Below the pieces are notes generated by a model that did not search any database, was not told where the DNA came from, and was given only the letters and a program-made list of their open reading frames with translations. Of a stretch of 64,000 nt of DNA, positions 36,895 through 47,387 are shown in pieces. Each line of letters opens with the position of its first letter. Position 1 is the first letter of the stretch. The stretch spans positions 32,159-96,158 of the forward strand of contig JAQWBQ010000004.1 of NCBI GenBank assembly GCA_028706295.1, in the 5' to 3' direction. The stretch is from Bacteroidales bacterium (lineage in GTDB: Bacteria; Bacteroidota; Bacteroidia; Bacteroidales; FEN-979). A program made the translations under genes and the position numbers.

Positions 36895-39800
36895 ATGGCT
36901 TACAGAAAAGAGGGTCAAGTTAACAGCAGCTTCTCAAGAATAACGATCAGCCTTGCTTCACCCGAAAAAATTCTTGAAATGTCAAGCGGTGAGGTGCTGA
37001 AGCCTGAAACCATCAATTACAGGACCTATAAACCAGAACGTGACGGATTGTTTTGCGAGCGGATATTCGGGCCTGTGAAGGATTGGGAATGCCACTGCGG
37101 TAAGTATAAAAGGATCCGGTATAAAGGGATTGTCTGTGACCGTTGTGGTGTTGAAGTAACGGAAAAAAAGGTCAGAAGGGAGCGGATGGGACACATACAA
37201 CTGGTGGTACCCGTAGCTCATATCTGGTTTTTTCGCTCTTTACCCAATAAGATCGGATCGTTGCTCGGATTGCCAACGAAAAAGCTTGAATCCATCATTT
37301 ACTACGAAAAATATGTGGTGATTAATCCGGGCATCAAGCAGGCCGACGGAATCAATTATCTCGACTTTCTTTCTGAAGAGGAGTACTTTGATATAATGGA
37401 TAAAATTCCGCAGGAGAATCAATACCTGGATGATTCCGACCCCAATAAGTTTGTTGCCAAAATGGGTGCGGAAGCGTTGTATGACCTCCTTTCACGGATC
37501 GATCTCGATAAAGAATCCTATGATCTGCGGTACAAAGCCAATACTGAGACCTCTCAGCAGCGCAAAGCCGAGGCTTTGAAACGGCTTCAGGTATTTGAAT
37601 CGTTCCGTGATGCGCAAAAACGACTTGAAAACAGGCCGGAGTGGATGATTGTGAAAGTGGTGCCTGTGATCCCCCCGGAATTGCGCCCCCTGGTGCCACT
37701 TGATGGCGGGCGGTTTGCTACCTCCGACCTGAACGATCTGTACCGACGGGTGATCATCAGGAATAACCGATTGAAAAGACTGATTGAAATCAAGGCCCCG
37801 GATGTGATCCTTCGCAATGAAAAACGTATGTTGCAGGAAGCCGTCGATTCTCTGTTTGACAACTCCCGCAAAGCAAGCGCCGTTAAAACTGAATCGAACA
37901 GGGCATTAAAATCACTTTCCGACAGTCTGAAAGGAAAGCAGGGACGGTTTCGTCAGAACCTGTTAGGTAAACGTGTTGACTATTCAGGACGAAGTGTTAT
38001 CGTCGTTGGCCCGGAATTGAAATTGAATGAATGCGGTTTACCAAAGGAAATGGCATCAGAACTTTACAAGCCATTCATTATCAGAAAAATGCTGGAGCGC
38101 GGAATCGTAAAAACAGTAAAATCCGCAAAAAAAATTGTCGATCGGAAAGATCCGGTGGTATGGGATATTCTTGAAAATATTCTGAAGGGTCATCCGGTGT
38201 TGCTCAATCGTGCACCAACCTTGCACCGGCTTGGCATTCAGGCGTTCCAGCCGAAATTGATCGAAGGTAAAGCGATCCAGCTTCACCCCTTGGTGTGTAC
38301 CGCTTTCAATGCTGACTTCGATGGTGACCAGATGGCCGTTCACGTGCCACTTGGAAATGCAGCCATTCTGGAAGCTCAGTTGCTGATGCTGGCCTCCCAT
38401 AATATTCTCAACCCCGCTAATGGTGCCCCCGTTACTGTACCATCACAGGATATGGTGCTTGGGCTTTATTACATGACCAAAGCCCGTAAGAGTGAGAAAA
38501 ATTTGATCGTGAAGGGGGAGGGAATGACCTTTTATTCACCGCAGGAGGTTATCATTGCCTATAATGAAAAAGCGGTTGACCTTCATGCAATTATAAAAGT
38601 GCGTCATACTTTCACGGAGAACCATGAAAAAGTTACCCGGCTTATTGAAACCACGGTCGGCAGGGTGCTTTTCAATCAGGTCGTTCCGGAGGAATACGGA
38701 TACATCAACCAATTGCTCACGAAGAAATCGTTGCGTGACATCATCGGCCAGATCCTGAAAAAAACCGGAACTGCGAAGACAGCCAAGTTTCTTGATGATA
38801 TCAAGGATCTGGGATTTAAAATGGCATTCCAGGGAGGACTCTCCTTTAACCTCGATGACGTTATCGTACCTCAGGTCAAGGAATCGCTGGTAACCAACGC
38901 ACGACAGGAAGTGGATGAGGTTGTGAATAATTACAACATGGGTTTTATCACCAACAATGAACGATACAACCAGATTATCGATATCTGGACCCATGCAAAC
39001 TCCCAGCTTACGATTTCACTGATGAATCAGTTGACGAAAGATAAGCAGGGCTTCAACCCGGTTTATATGATGCTTGATTCCGGCGCACGTGGTTCAAAAG
39101 AGCAGATCCGACAGCTTTCTGGAATGCGTGGTCTGATGGCCAAGCCACAGAAATCAGGCGCTTCGGGAGGTGAGATCATTGAAAACCCGATCTTGTCGAA
39201 TTTTAAAGAAGGGCTGTCGGTACTGGAGTATTTTATCTCGACCCATGGTGCCCGTAAAGGACTCGCCGACACTGCATTAAAGACGGCTGATGCCGGATAT
39301 CTGACCCGCCGCCTTGTGGATGTTTCCCAGGATGTGATCATCTCTGAAGAAGACTGCGGAACGCTTCGCGGGTTGACCATCACCTCGCTTAAAAAGGCCG
39401 AAGAAGTCGTTGAATCACTTTATGACCGGATTTTGGGACGCGTATCGCTTCACGATATTCACCATCCACAGACCGGTGAATTGATAATTGCTGCCGGTAA
39501 TGAGATTACCGAAGAGATTGCTCATATGATCGACAGTTCACCCCTTGAGGGAGTTGAAATCAGGTCGGTCTTGACCTGTGAATCCAAGAAGGGTGTTTGT
39601 GCAAAATGTTATGGGCGAAACCTTGCAACAGGAATGATGGTGCAGAAAGGTGAAGCCGTTGGGGTCATTGCAGCCCAGAGCATCGGAGAACCTGGTACCC
39701 AGTTGACCCTGCGTACATTTCACGTTGGTGGGGTTGCCGGTGTTAACATTGCCAGCGCTTCAAGGATCGAAGCAAAATACGAAGGTTTACTTGAGATCGA

Positions 39801-41181
39801 TGAATTGAGATCGGTAGCATATACCAGTGAGTCAGGTGAGAAGTACGACATCGTGATTGGTCGGTCGGCCGAAATGCGTATTGTCGACCAGAATACGCGG
39901 ATTGCCTTGACATCAGCCCATATACCTTATGGCGCCAGGTTATTTTTCCAGCACGGTCAGACTGTTAAAAAAGGACAACTTATCAGCGACTGGGACCCCT
40001 ATAATGCTGTCATCCTTTCGGAGGTTACCGGTAAGGTAAGCTTTGAAAGCATCATCGAAAATGTGACTTTCAGGATTGAATCAGATGAGCAGACCGGTTA
40101 TCATGAGAAGGTAGTCATCGAATCACGACAGAAAGCCAAGAATCCGGCTATCAACATCCTTTCTGCTTCCGGCGAAATTATTAAAGTTTATGATATCCCG
40201 GTGGGTTCTCATATAATCATTGAAGAGGGCGCCAAAATCAAAGCCGGTGACATTCTTGTAAAGATTCCCCGTGCCATCGGGAAAGCAGGCGACATCACGG
40301 GCGGTTTACCCCGTGTAACGGAACTGTTCGAGGCCCGTAACCCGTCGGATCCTGCTGTAGTTTCTGAAATAGACGGGGTCGTTTCTTTCGCAAAAAAATT
40401 GAAACGGGGCAACCGTGAGGTCATTATCACCTCCAAAACAGGTGAAGAAAAACGATACCTGATCCCGACTTCAAAACAGATCCTTGCCCAGGAGAACGAT
40501 TATGTCAGAGCAGGTACAGCGCTTTCTGACGGAGCCCTCACCCCGAGCGACATCCTTGCGATCAAGGGGCCGATGAAGGTACAGGAATACATTGTCAACG
40601 AAATTCAGGAAGTGTACCGTTTACAAGGTGTAAAGATTAATGACAAGCATTTTGAAACCATCGTCAGGCAGATGATGCGTAAAGTCGAAGTGGAAGATCC
40701 CGGAGATTCAAGATTCCTTGAAGGCGAGCTTGTTAATAAAATCGATTTTCAGGATGAAAATGATTGGATCTATGGTAAAAAAGTCGTTGAGGATCCGGGT
40801 GATTCAACATCGCTGAAAGCCGGCCAGATTATCAGTGCACGCAAGCTCCGTGATGAAATTTCGATGTTGAAACGGAAAGATAAAAAGCTCGTGATCGCAC
40901 GCGATGCGAAACCAGCTACCGCATTCCAGATACTGCAGGGAATCACAAGAGCCTCCTTGCAAACCAAAAGCTGGATCTCGGCGGCATCCTTCCAGGAAAC
41001 CACAAAAGTTCTGACTCAGGCTGCCATCAACGCCCGCCAGGACGAACTTATCGGATTGAAGGAAAATGTAATCGTCGGCCACCTGATTCCGGCAGGAACA
41101 GGTTTGCGTGAATACGATAACCTGATTGTTGGAAGTAAAGAAGAGTATGAAATTCTTCTGGCTTCCAAGGAAGAAGAATAA
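36895..41181 (+). CDS. rpoC: RNA polymerase subunit beta-prime
   Basis: 1428 residues. The N-terminal zinc ribbon [19 protein letters not shown] is present, as are the clamp and the catalytic loop [15 protein letters not shown] with three Mg-binding Asp residues. The trigger loop region and a second zinc site ([16 protein letters not shown]) lie in the last 40 per cent. It begins 66 nt after rpoB and is followed 10 nt later by a DUF3467 gene. Confidence 0.98.
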   Translation: MAYRKEGQVNSSFSRITISLASPEKILEMSSGEVLKPETINYRTYKPERDGLFCERIFGPVKDWECHCGKYKRIRYKGIVCDRCGVEVTEKKVRRERMGHIQLVVPVAHIWFFRSLPNKIGSLLGLPTKKLESIIYYEKYVVINPGIKQADGINYLDFLSEEEYFDIMDKIPQENQYLDDSDPNKFVAKMGAEALYDLLSRIDLDKESYDLRYKANTETSQQRKAEALKRLQVFESFRDAQKRLENRPEWMIVKVVPVIPPELRPLVPLDGGRFATSDLNDLYRRVIIRNNRLKRLIEIKAPDVILRNEKRMLQEAVDSLFDNSRKASAVKTESNRALKSLSDSLKGKQGRFRQNLLGKRVDYSGRSVIVVGPELKLNECGLPKEMASELYKPFIIRKMLERGIVKTVKSAKKIVDRKDPVVWDILENILKGHPVLLNRAPTLHRLGIQAFQPKLIEGKAIQLHPLVCTAFNADFDGDQMAVHVPLGNAAILEAQLLMLASHNILNPANGAPVTVPSQDMVLGLYYMTKARKSEKNLIVKGEGMTFYSPQEVIIAYNEKAVDLHAIIKVRHTFTENHEKVTRLIETTVGRVLFNQVVPEEYGYINQLLTKKSLRDIIGQILKKTGTAKTAKFLDDIKDLGFKMAFQGGLSFNLDDVIVPQVKESLVTNARQEVDEVVNNYNMGFITNNERYNQIIDIWTHANSQLTISLMNQLTKDKQGFNPVYMMLDSGARGSKEQIRQLSGMRGLMAKPQKSGASGGEIIENPILSNFKEGLSVLEYFISTHGARKGLADTALKTADAGYLTRRLVDVSQDVIISEEDCGTLRGLTITSLKKAEEVVESLYDRILGRVSLHDIHHPQTGELIIAAGNEITEEIAHMIDSSPLEGVEIRSVLTCESKKGVCAKCYGRNLATGMMVQKGEAVGVIAAQSIGEPGTQLTLRTFHVGGVAGVNIASASRIEAKYEGLLEIDELRSVAYTSESGEKYDIVIGRSAEMRIVDQNTRIALTSAHIPYGARLFFQHGQTVKKGQLISDWDPYNAVILSEVTGKVSFESIIENVTFRIESDEQTGYHEKVVIESRQKAKNPAINILSASGEIIKVYDIPVGSHIIIEEGAKIKAGDILVKIPRAIGKAGDITGGLPRVTELFEARNPSDPAVVSEIDGVVSFAKKLKRGNREVIITSKTGEEKRYLIPTSKQILAQENDYVRAGTALSDGALTPSDILAIKGPMKVQEYIVNEIQEVYRLQGVKINDKHFETIVRQMMRKVEVEDPGDSRFLEGELVNKIDFQDENDWIYGKKVVEDPGDSTSLKAGQIISARKLRDEISMLKRKDKKLVIARDAKPATAFQILQGITRASLQTKSWISAASFQETTKVLTQAAINARQDELIGLKENVIVGHLIPAGTGLREYDNLIVGSKEEYEILLASKEEE

Positions 41182-41191
41182 AACAAAGGAT

Positions 41192-41506
41192 ATGCAAGAC
41201 ATCAAAAATCCATCTGCAAACCAGATAAATATTGAGATATCTGATGAGGTCGGCGAAGGAATCTACTCAAACCTCGCGGTGATCACCCATTCTCCGGCTG
41301 AATTTATCATCGACTTTATTAAAATGATGCCCGGTGTACCTAAGGCCAAAGTGAAGTCGCGGATTATTCTGACCCCCCAGCATGCTAAACGACTCTATAA
41401 GGCATTAAAGGATAATGTCTCGAAATATGAGGCCATGCATGGCGAGATAAGAGATTCGGAAGGGGAGATGCCTTTTAACCTGCCCATGCCTACCGCCCAG
41501 GCTTAA
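41192..41506 (+). CDS. DUF3467 family protein behind rpoC
   Basis: 104 residues from ATG 41192. It has the family core INIEISDEVGEGIYSNLAVI, then HSPAEFIIDFIKMMPGVPKA and SRIILTPQHAKRLYKALKDN. The family is small, cytosolic and common in Bacteroidota, often next to rpoC. No function is established. The 10-nt gap from rpoC argues for co-transcription, so a role near transcription is possible but not shown. Confidence 0.85.
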   Translation: MQDIKNPSANQINIEISDEVGEGIYSNLAVITHSPAEFIIDFIKMMPGVPKAKVKSRIILTPQHAKRLYKALKDNVSKYEAMHGEIRDSEGEMPFNLPMPTAQA

Positions 41507-41536
41507 ACAAGTCATCGGGGTTATTATCTTTTTACT

Positions 41537-42397
41537 TTAATGCTTTTGCATGGTTGATTCGAATTCTTTGATGATCCGTGGAGCTTCATCAATTCCTGAA
41601 TTCAAAATCTTCTGCTTGAGCGCAGTATAATTTGCTTCATTAAAATTCCTGCTTCGCGAAAGGGCGTAAAGAGCCTGTGCAAATACTCCGTTAATCTTGG
41701 TATTCACGATAACCGGTGTATACAGACTGTCGAGTTTAGGCTTGTTTTTAAGAGCCAGTTGAAAGATTCTTGAATCCACGTCCCAGGAGTAAAGCTCGAA
41801 TATCTTCCAGTTGATTTTATCGAATATTTCCGCTTCCGGAACAGCATCAAAATACTGTTTAAGCGGTTCATTCACGGGCTGATACGCACCTTGCAGACGG
41901 TCGAAATACTGTAACATGAATTGCGGATCGCGGTTACCCTGCCGGTATTGTTCCATATACGCAGTATAACCTGCTCCCGGGGTCTTGGCTACCTGGGCCA
42001 TGTCAATATAATCCTGAACCTTGCGGGGCGCCCCGACCCTCAAGTGAATAACCTGACCTTCGGGATTAATGAAAAGCAGGGTAGGATAGGCCTTAACCTG
42101 GTATTTCACTGCCAGTTCCAATCCTTCACCTTTTTCCATATCGAAATGACAGCAAATGAATTCTTTGTTGTATAAATCTGCGATCGTATCATTGGTGAAG
42201 ATCTTTGCGGCGATCCATTTACAGGGTCCGCACCACGTGGTATAAGCATCCATGAAGATCATTTTATTCTGTTTCTTTGCGATGGAAATGATCTCAATGA
42301 AAGGCTTTTCAACAAACTGGATCGAACGGTTCTGGCTCCGGAGAGAGCAAACGGGAAAGATAAATATAAAGATCAGGAGTAATGCTGGGTGTTTCAT
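41537..42397 (-). CDS. Periplasmic thioredoxin-fold protein
   Basis: 286 residues with a signal peptide (about 1-22). The thioredoxin domain (about 30-140) has the redox motif in TTWCGPCKW (Trp-Cys-Gly-Pro-Cys) and the cis-Pro segment VKAYPTLLFINPEGQ. The C-terminal 140 residues are helical and probably a binding or dimerisation part, as in other Bacteroidota thioredoxin-family proteins. It likely reduces or isomerises disulfides in exported proteins. It converges with the rpoC unit; 30 nt separate the ends. Confidence 0.85.
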   Translation of the reverse strand: MKHPALLLIFIFIFPVCSLRSQNRSIQFVEKPFIEIISIAKKQNKMIFMDAYTTWCGPCKWIAAKIFTNDTIADLYNKEFICCHFDMEKGEGLELAVKYQVKAYPTLLFINPEGQVIHLRVGAPRKVQDYIDMAQVAKTPGAGYTAYMEQYRQGNRDPQFMLQYFDRLQGAYQPVNEPLKQYFDAVPEAEIFDKINWKIFELYSWDVDSRIFQLALKNKPKLDSLYTPVIVNTKINGVFAQALYALSRSRNFNEANYTALKQKILNSGIDEAPRIIKEFESTMQKH

Positions 42398-42453
42398 GAG
42401 TTCTTTTTTTTGTAAACAGAATCTTCTTTAAAGATTGTACGAAGGTAATACCA

Positions 42454-42461
42454 TATATTTG
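42454..42461 (+). promoter_or_regulatory. -7 promoter box for the DUF2520-kdsC-ubiA-maf group
   Basis: TATATTTG, exact TAnnTTTG match, 23 nt before the GTG start at 42485. A TTG lies 16 nt upstream (42435-42437), a little close for a -33 element. Confidence 0.5.
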
Positions 42462-42484
42462 TATTTCGAAAAATATTCTCTCTG

Positions 42485-43270
42485 GTGATCGGCAAGATTG
42501 TAATTTTAGGTGCAGGAAGGCTGGCAAGACATCTTGCACCGGCTTTTACAAAGAAAGGATATTTGATTTCGGGGATTTGGAACCGCTCCCCGGAGCATGG
42601 AGCTGCACTTGCCCGGTTGGTCAATACCCGCTTTATAAAAGATTTGTCGGAGCTTCCTGACGATGCTGATTTGTACCTGTGCATTGTTTCTGATTCCGCT
42701 ATCGCTGAGGTGGCTGCCGGTATTCCGGTTCACGACCGGCTCATCGTACACACTTCCGGATCGGTTTCAATAGATGTTTTAAGACCCTTTTCATGTGAAG
42801 TCGGGGTTTTTTATCCCTTACAAACTTTTTCAAATGACGCGGATGTTGACTTAACAAGAGTACCGGTTTGCGTTGAATCAGCCTCAGTAAAAGGAATGGA
42901 TACCCTCCTTACACTTGGTCAAGCTATTTCGGGTCATGTCCTCCCGGTAAACAGCGACGACCGTCGGTTGCTTCACCTCAGCGCTGTTATGGTGTCGAAT
43001 TTTACCAACTTTTTGTATACATTGGCCAGTGATCTGTTAAGTGAGAACCAGCTTCCATCAGGTATTCTGAATGAGCTGATTCTGCAGACCGCCAGGAATG
43101 CAACCCTTGGGCATCCCGGAAGGTTCCAGACGGGTCCGGCAATACGCAACGATAAAAATGTAATTGAAAATCAGCTTAAAATTCTCAGTAAGTATCCCGA
43201 TACCAGGGAGATTTATCAGTTATTTACCGAGAATATTGTAAAATATCACAGTAAACATGGCCAACTATAA
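42485..43270 (+). CDS. Rossmann-fold DUF2520 oxidoreductase-like protein
   Basis: 261 residues from a GTG start. The N-terminal NAD(P)-binding fold has IVILGAGRLARHLAPAFTKKG and the C-terminal DUF2520 domain is helical with LHLSAVMVSNFTNFLYTLA. It resembles 6-phosphogluconate or ketopantoate reductase-like enzymes, but no substrate is known. It overlaps the kdsC-like gene by 14 nt. The pairing DUF2520-kdsC-ubiA-maf is widespread in the phylum, though the logic is unclear. Confidence 0.8.
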   Translation: MIGKIVILGAGRLARHLAPAFTKKGYLISGIWNRSPEHGAALARLVNTRFIKDLSELPDDADLYLCIVSDSAIAEVAAGIPVHDRLIVHTSGSVSIDVLRPFSCEVGVFYPLQTFSNDADVDLTRVPVCVESASVKGMDTLLTLGQAISGHVLPVNSDDRRLLHLSAVMVSNFTNFLYTLASDLLSENQLPSGILNELILQTARNATLGHPGRFQTGPAIRNDKNVIENQLKILSKYPDTREIYQLFTENIVKYHSKHGQL

Positions 43271-43778
43271 GGAATTTCTAAAAAACATAAAAGCCTTCGT
43301 TTTTGATTATGACGGCGTTCTGTCAGATGGATATGTCACTACGACCAATGACGGAGAGGTGTTTAGAACTACCAGCGTTAAAGATGGGTATGCACTGCAG
43401 CTTGCCCGAAAAAAGGGATACCGGATCGCCGTAATTTCCGGAGCCAGATCTGAGGCGATGATCCACAGAATGAAAGCCCTGCATATCACCGATGTGTTTA
43501 TGGGCGTCGACAATAAATTGGAAGTTTTCAATAAGTACCTCAAAGACAATGGTTTGAATTCTGAACAGGTTCTCTACATGGGTGATGACATTCCCGATTA
43601 TGAAGTAATGAAAGAGGCTGGAATTGCTACTTGTCCGGCTGATGCTGCAGAAGAGATCAAAGCGGTGTCAATATATATATCGCATCACAACGGAGGTAAA
43701 GGATGCGTTCGTGATGTAATTGAACAGGTTATGAAGGTACAGGATCAATGGATGCGTGATGATGGATACCATTGGTAA
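43257..43778 (+). CDS. KdsC-type HAD phosphatase (KDO 8-phosphate phosphatase family)
   Basis: 173 residues of the C0-type HAD family. Motif I is VFDYDGVLSDGYV (D-x-D-G-V with Tyr at x), motif II AVISGARSEAM, and motif III/IV ends with MGDDIPDYEVM. The enzyme removes phosphate from KDO-8-phosphate during lipopolysaccharide core synthesis, forming a tetramer without a cap domain. lpxB in the same stretch fits an envelope role. Some homologues act on other sugar phosphates, so the substrate is inferred. Confidence 0.85.
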   Translation: MANYKEFLKNIKAFVFDYDGVLSDGYVTTTNDGEVFRTTSVKDGYALQLARKKGYRIAVISGARSEAMIHRMKALHITDVFMGVDNKLEVFNKYLKDNGLNSEQVLYMGDDIPDYEVMKEAGIATCPADAAEEIKAVSIYISHHNGGKGCVRDVIEQVMKVQDQWMRDDGYHW

Positions 43779-43813
43779 TGAAATTTTGAAACGGAAACAC
43801 AGGTCCCCATAAT

Positions 43814-44782
43814 ATGAATTCAAAAACCACGATCTCGCAGAAAATAATTCTTCTGGCGCAACTATTCAGGGTTCCGATGATTCTGATTATTGCAGGAACC
43901 CAATTACTTCTAAGGTTTTGCATCATTCAACCATTTTTGTATGATAGGCAACCAGGGGCTATTTCCGCTTTGCCCGACTTTCTGATTCTGGTCCTCGTGA
44001 CGGTATTCCTTGCCGTCGGAGGGTACATCATAAACGATTATTTTGATGCAAAGATTGATGCCGTAAACCGCCCATCAAAAGTGGCACTGAACAAAGTAAT
44101 ATCACCCCGGGGTGCCATAAAGGTACATATGACACTTCACGCCATCGCAGTGATCCTTGGTTTTTATCTTTCTTGGAGGATCCAGGCATTGACATTCGGG
44201 TTTATTTTTCTTTTAATTTCCACACTTCTCTGGATCTACTCAGCGAAATATAAAAGAGTGTTTTTATGGGGAAACCTGATCGTTGCGATTCTACCGGTGT
44301 TTATCGTTTTGATCGTATGGCTCTTTGAATTCTTCTGGCTTAGGCTCCATGCGGATGTGTTTGCCGCAGTCGTCAGCGATCTGAGCTGGGTGACCCGTCT
44401 TTTTCTCGTATACGCTTTTTTCGGTTTTTTGATAGCCTTAATTATGGATATCATTAAAGATCTGGAAGAATCAGAAGGAGATCAACTTTTTGATTGCCGT
44501 ACCCTTCCTGTTGTTGCCGGATTGAAAACCACAAAAATCGTTCTCGCGGGAATGATCCTACTTACAGCTGTTTTCCTGGCCTATGTTCAGGTAATCATGG
44601 AACGGATCGGATTCGGCATGGTGATGTGGTACCTTCTGGTTGCCGTGCAGATTCCCATATTGTACCTTTTTATACGAATGTTTAAAGCGACAACAAAAGC
44701 CGATTTTCACCACCTCGAAACTTTATGTAAACTGATCATGGTCGCTGGAATACTGTCAATGGAAATCATTTTTATAAGCTGA
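43814..44782 (+). CDS. UbiA-family prenyltransferase (geranylgeranylglycerol-phosphate type)
   Basis: 322 residues with about nine hydrophobic helices. The two Asp-rich prenyl-diphosphate motifs are INDYFDAKIDAVNRPSK (near residue 75) and IMDIIKDLEESEGD (near 215). In Bacteroidota this branch is named geranylgeranylglycerol-phosphate geranylgeranyltransferase because of similarity to the archaeal ether-lipid enzyme. The actual acceptor in these bacteria is not settled; quinone precursors are an alternative, but the neighbours (kdsC-like, maf) are not quinone genes. Confidence 0.82.
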   Translation: MNSKTTISQKIILLAQLFRVPMILIIAGTQLLLRFCIIQPFLYDRQPGAISALPDFLILVLVTVFLAVGGYIINDYFDAKIDAVNRPSKVALNKVISPRGAIKVHMTLHAIAVILGFYLSWRIQALTFGFIFLLISTLLWIYSAKYKRVFLWGNLIVAILPVFIVLIVWLFEFFWLRLHADVFAAVVSDLSWVTRLFLVYAFFGFLIALIMDIIKDLEESEGDQLFDCRTLPVVAGLKTTKIVLAGMILLTAVFLAYVQVIMERIGFGMVMWYLLVAVQIPILYLFIRMFKATTKADFHHLETLCKLIMVAGILSMEIIFIS

Positions 44783-44789
44783 TTTTTCT

Positions 44790-45374
44790 ATGATCAATTA
44801 TCGACTGAAAAACAAGCATATCATTCTGGCATCCCAGTCTCCACGCCGTCAATACCTTCTGAAAGAACTTGGCCTTGATTTTGAGATTTGTTCTACCATG
44901 GTCGACGAAAGCTATCCCGATGGTATGACACCCGAGCAGATCGCAATCTACCTGGCTGAGTTAAAATCGGATAGTTTTGATATCGCCCGTCTCGATGAAA
45001 AGTCGATCATTATCACTGCCGACACGATCGTTTCATTGGGAGATGAAATCCTGGGAAAACCCTCATCCTATGCCGATGCGGTAAGAATGCTGCAAAAATT
45101 GTCTGGCAGGAAACATGAGGTCATCACGGCAGTTTGCCTCAAATCCAGAAAAAAGAAATTTACTTTTCATGTTATCTCTTCGGTTATCTTTAAAGTACTT
45201 TTGCTGGAAGAGATCGAATACTATATCGATAATTTTCAGCCCTTCGATAAAGCTGGAGGGTATGGTGTCCAGGAATGGATCGGATACATTGGCATCAGTA
45301 AGATCGAAGGCTCCTTCTTTAATGTCATGGGATTGCCGGTAAAAGAGCTCTACGAAGAACTGATCAGGTTTTAA
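44790..45374 (+). CDS. maf: Maf-family nucleotide pyrophosphatase
   Basis: 194 residues. It begins HIILASQSPRRQYLLKELGL, the Maf signature, followed by ITADTIVSLGDEILGKP, KLSGRKHEVITAVCL and GGYGVQEWIGYI. Maf proteins hydrolyse modified or canonical nucleoside triphosphates (dTTP/UTP type for this motif pattern) to monophosphates and limit misincorporation. It starts 7 nt after the prenyltransferase stop, so the two are co-transcribed. Confidence 0.93.
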   Translation: MINYRLKNKHIILASQSPRRQYLLKELGLDFEICSTMVDESYPDGMTPEQIAIYLAELKSDSFDIARLDEKSIIITADTIVSLGDEILGKPSSYADAVRMLQKLSGRKHEVITAVCLKSRKKKFTFHVISSVIFKVLLLEEIEYYIDNFQPFDKAGGYGVQEWIGYIGISKIEGSFFNVMGLPVKELYEELIRF

Positions 45375-45453
45375 TTCCGAGCGTTATTTTAGTAATTCCC
45401 GTCGTCTTTTCCCGGTTTCACAGCACATGCTGACTGTCGACAGTTAAAATTAG

Positions 45454-45461
45454 TAACTTTG
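45454..45461 (+). promoter_or_regulatory. -7 promoter box for surE
   Basis: TAACTTTG, exact TAnnTTTG match, 23 nt before the surE ATG at 45485. Confidence 0.55.
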
Positions 45462-45484
45462 CCGTCGAATTATGATCTGTAATT

Positions 45485-46249
45485 ATGACTGGAAAGCCGC
45501 TGATACTTGTAACCAATGATGATAGTTTAAGCGCCAAGGGCATACGGGCTTTGATTGATTGCGTGCGACCCCTTGGGCATGTGGTGGTCGTGGCTCCCGA
45601 CCGGCCCCAATCGGGAACGGCACACGCCGTAACGATCGCGCATCCGCTTAGGCTTGAACAGATTAACAGGGAGATTGATTACGACGAGTACACATGCAAT
45701 GGAACACCGGCCGATTGCGTTAAACTTGCCTTTAAGATCGTCCTGAAACGACGCCCGGATTTTTTATTTTCAGGTATCAATCATGGCACCAACGCATCCA
45801 TCAATATTATTTACTCAGGAACCATGGCCGCCGTTCTCGAAGGTGCGCTTGCTGGGGTTCCTTCAGTCGGTTTTTCACTGAATAATTACAGCATGAATGC
45901 TGACTTTCGGCCTTCCATGAGGTTTGTAAGAGCGATTGCTTCCGAAATAATCCGGGGAGGTCTCCCTGAAGGAATTTGTCTGAACGTTAACATTCCCGAT
46001 GTGGCTGAATCTATGATCAAAGGGATCAGGGTTTGCCGGCAGGCAAAGGGAACCTGGCAGGAGGATTTTGATGAAAGAGAAGATCCGCACGGACGAAAAT
46101 ATTACTGGATGAAAGGGGTATATGTGAGTATGGAACATGGTGATGACTCAGATCAATGGGCTGTTGAAAATAATTATATTGCCATGGTTCCCGTTCAACT
46201 CGATTTCACGGCAAATCCGGCAATAAAGGCTTTAAAGAACAGGTTTTAA
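45485..46249 (+). CDS. surE: 5'/3'-nucleotidase SurE
   Basis: 254 residues. Metal-binding LVTNDDSLSAKGI at the start, VAPDRPQSGTAHAVT, CNGTPADCVKLAF and SGINHGTNASINIIYSGTMA are all SurE hallmarks. It dephosphorylates nucleoside monophosphates in the cytoplasm and is linked to stationary-phase survival. The stop overlaps the lpxB start by one base (TAATG), so translation is coupled. Confidence 0.96.
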   Translation: MTGKPLILVTNDDSLSAKGIRALIDCVRPLGHVVVVAPDRPQSGTAHAVTIAHPLRLEQINREIDYDEYTCNGTPADCVKLAFKIVLKRRPDFLFSGINHGTNASINIIYSGTMAAVLEGALAGVPSVGFSLNNYSMNADFRPSMRFVRAIASEIIRGGLPEGICLNVNIPDVAESMIKGIRVCRQAKGTWQEDFDEREDPHGRKYYWMKGVYVSMEHGDDSDQWAVENNYIAMVPVQLDFTANPAIKALKNRF

Positions 46250-47376
46250 TGCGGTACTATCTTATTGCCGGTGAAGCTTCGGGCGATCTCCATGCCTCCA
46301 ATCTGATGGCCGCTTTGAGAAAATTGGACCAGGAAACCGTCTTCAGATGCTGGGGCGGTGACCTCATGCAGGCGCAGGGAGGTTACCTGGTGAAACATTA
46401 CAGGGATCTTGCTTTTATGGGATTTCTTGAAGTTGTCGCCCATTTGCCGACCATCTTGGGAAATTTGAAAATTTGCAAAACTGATCTGCTTTCTTTTTGT
46501 CCGGATGTACTTATCCTTATCGATTATCCGGGTTTTAATCTGAGAATGGCCGAATTTGCGCACAATAGGAATATCAGGGTGTTTTATTACATATCGCCGC
46601 AAATTTGGGCGTGGCGTTCTTCGAGGGTCCATAAAATAACAAAGTCTGTCGAAAAAATGTTCGTCATTCTGCCATTTGAACGTCAATTCTATTTGAAATA
46701 TAATTATCATGTAGATTATGAGGGACATCCACTGATGGATGTGATCTTTGAGGGCATGAAAATCCGGTCGAGAAGTGATTTTTTTAAAGAGAATACCCTT
46801 TCCGAAAAACCAATCATTGCACTGCTCCCGGGAAGCAGACAAATGGAGATTTTAAAGATGCTCCGTCTGATGCTCCGGTGCGTACGGCATTACCCCAGCC
46901 ATCAGTTTGTCATTGCAGGAGCCCCCTCGATACCGGTTGATTTTTACCGGAATATTGTTGGCACGGACACGATAAAAATAGTCACAGGCCAGACGTACGA
47001 CCTGCTTTCATACGCTGAAGCCGCACTCGTCACATCGGGTACTGCAACACTCGAAACTGCCTTGATCGGCACACCCCAGGTCGTATGCTATAAAGGAAAT
47101 TATCTTTCGTACCTGATTGCGAAAAGGCTGGTACATGTTACGCATATCTCTCTGGTAAACCTGATTTATGGTGGTACGCTCATCCCTGAATTAATTCAGA
47201 CTGAGTGCAATCCTGAAAACATTGCCCGGAATCTCGACAAGATTTTGGATCAGGGAGCTGACAGGGAGCGGATAATTTCAGGATATCAGGAGATCAAAAA
47301 AGATCTTGGGGGAACCGGAACCTCGGGCCGTGTTGCAAAGAAAATGGTACAATATTTAAGTACAAAAAATAGTTAA
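46249..47376 (+). CDS. lpxB: Lipid-A-disaccharide synthase
   Basis: 375 residues. It begins YYLIAGEASGDLHASNLMAA, with VLILIDYPGFNLRMAEFA, YYISPQIWAWRSSRV and the donor-side LLPGSRQMEI and GTATLETAL segments of GT19. It joins UDP-2,3-diacylglucosamine and lipid X into lipid A disaccharide at the inner membrane. It shows that this organism makes lipid A. It is coupled to surE and followed 11 nt later by a TPR protein. Confidence 0.96.
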   Translation: MRYYLIAGEASGDLHASNLMAALRKLDQETVFRCWGGDLMQAQGGYLVKHYRDLAFMGFLEVVAHLPTILGNLKICKTDLLSFCPDVLILIDYPGFNLRMAEFAHNRNIRVFYYISPQIWAWRSSRVHKITKSVEKMFVILPFERQFYLKYNYHVDYEGHPLMDVIFEGMKIRSRSDFFKENTLSEKPIIALLPGSRQMEILKMLRLMLRCVRHYPSHQFVIAGAPSIPVDFYRNIVGTDTIKIVTGQTYDLLSYAEAALVTSGTATLETALIGTPQVVCYKGNYLSYLIAKRLVHVTHISLVNLIYGGTLIPELIQTECNPENIARNLDKILDQGADRERIISGYQEIKKDLGGTGTSGRVAKKMVQYLSTKNS

Positions 47377-47387
47377 TCAAGTAAAGT

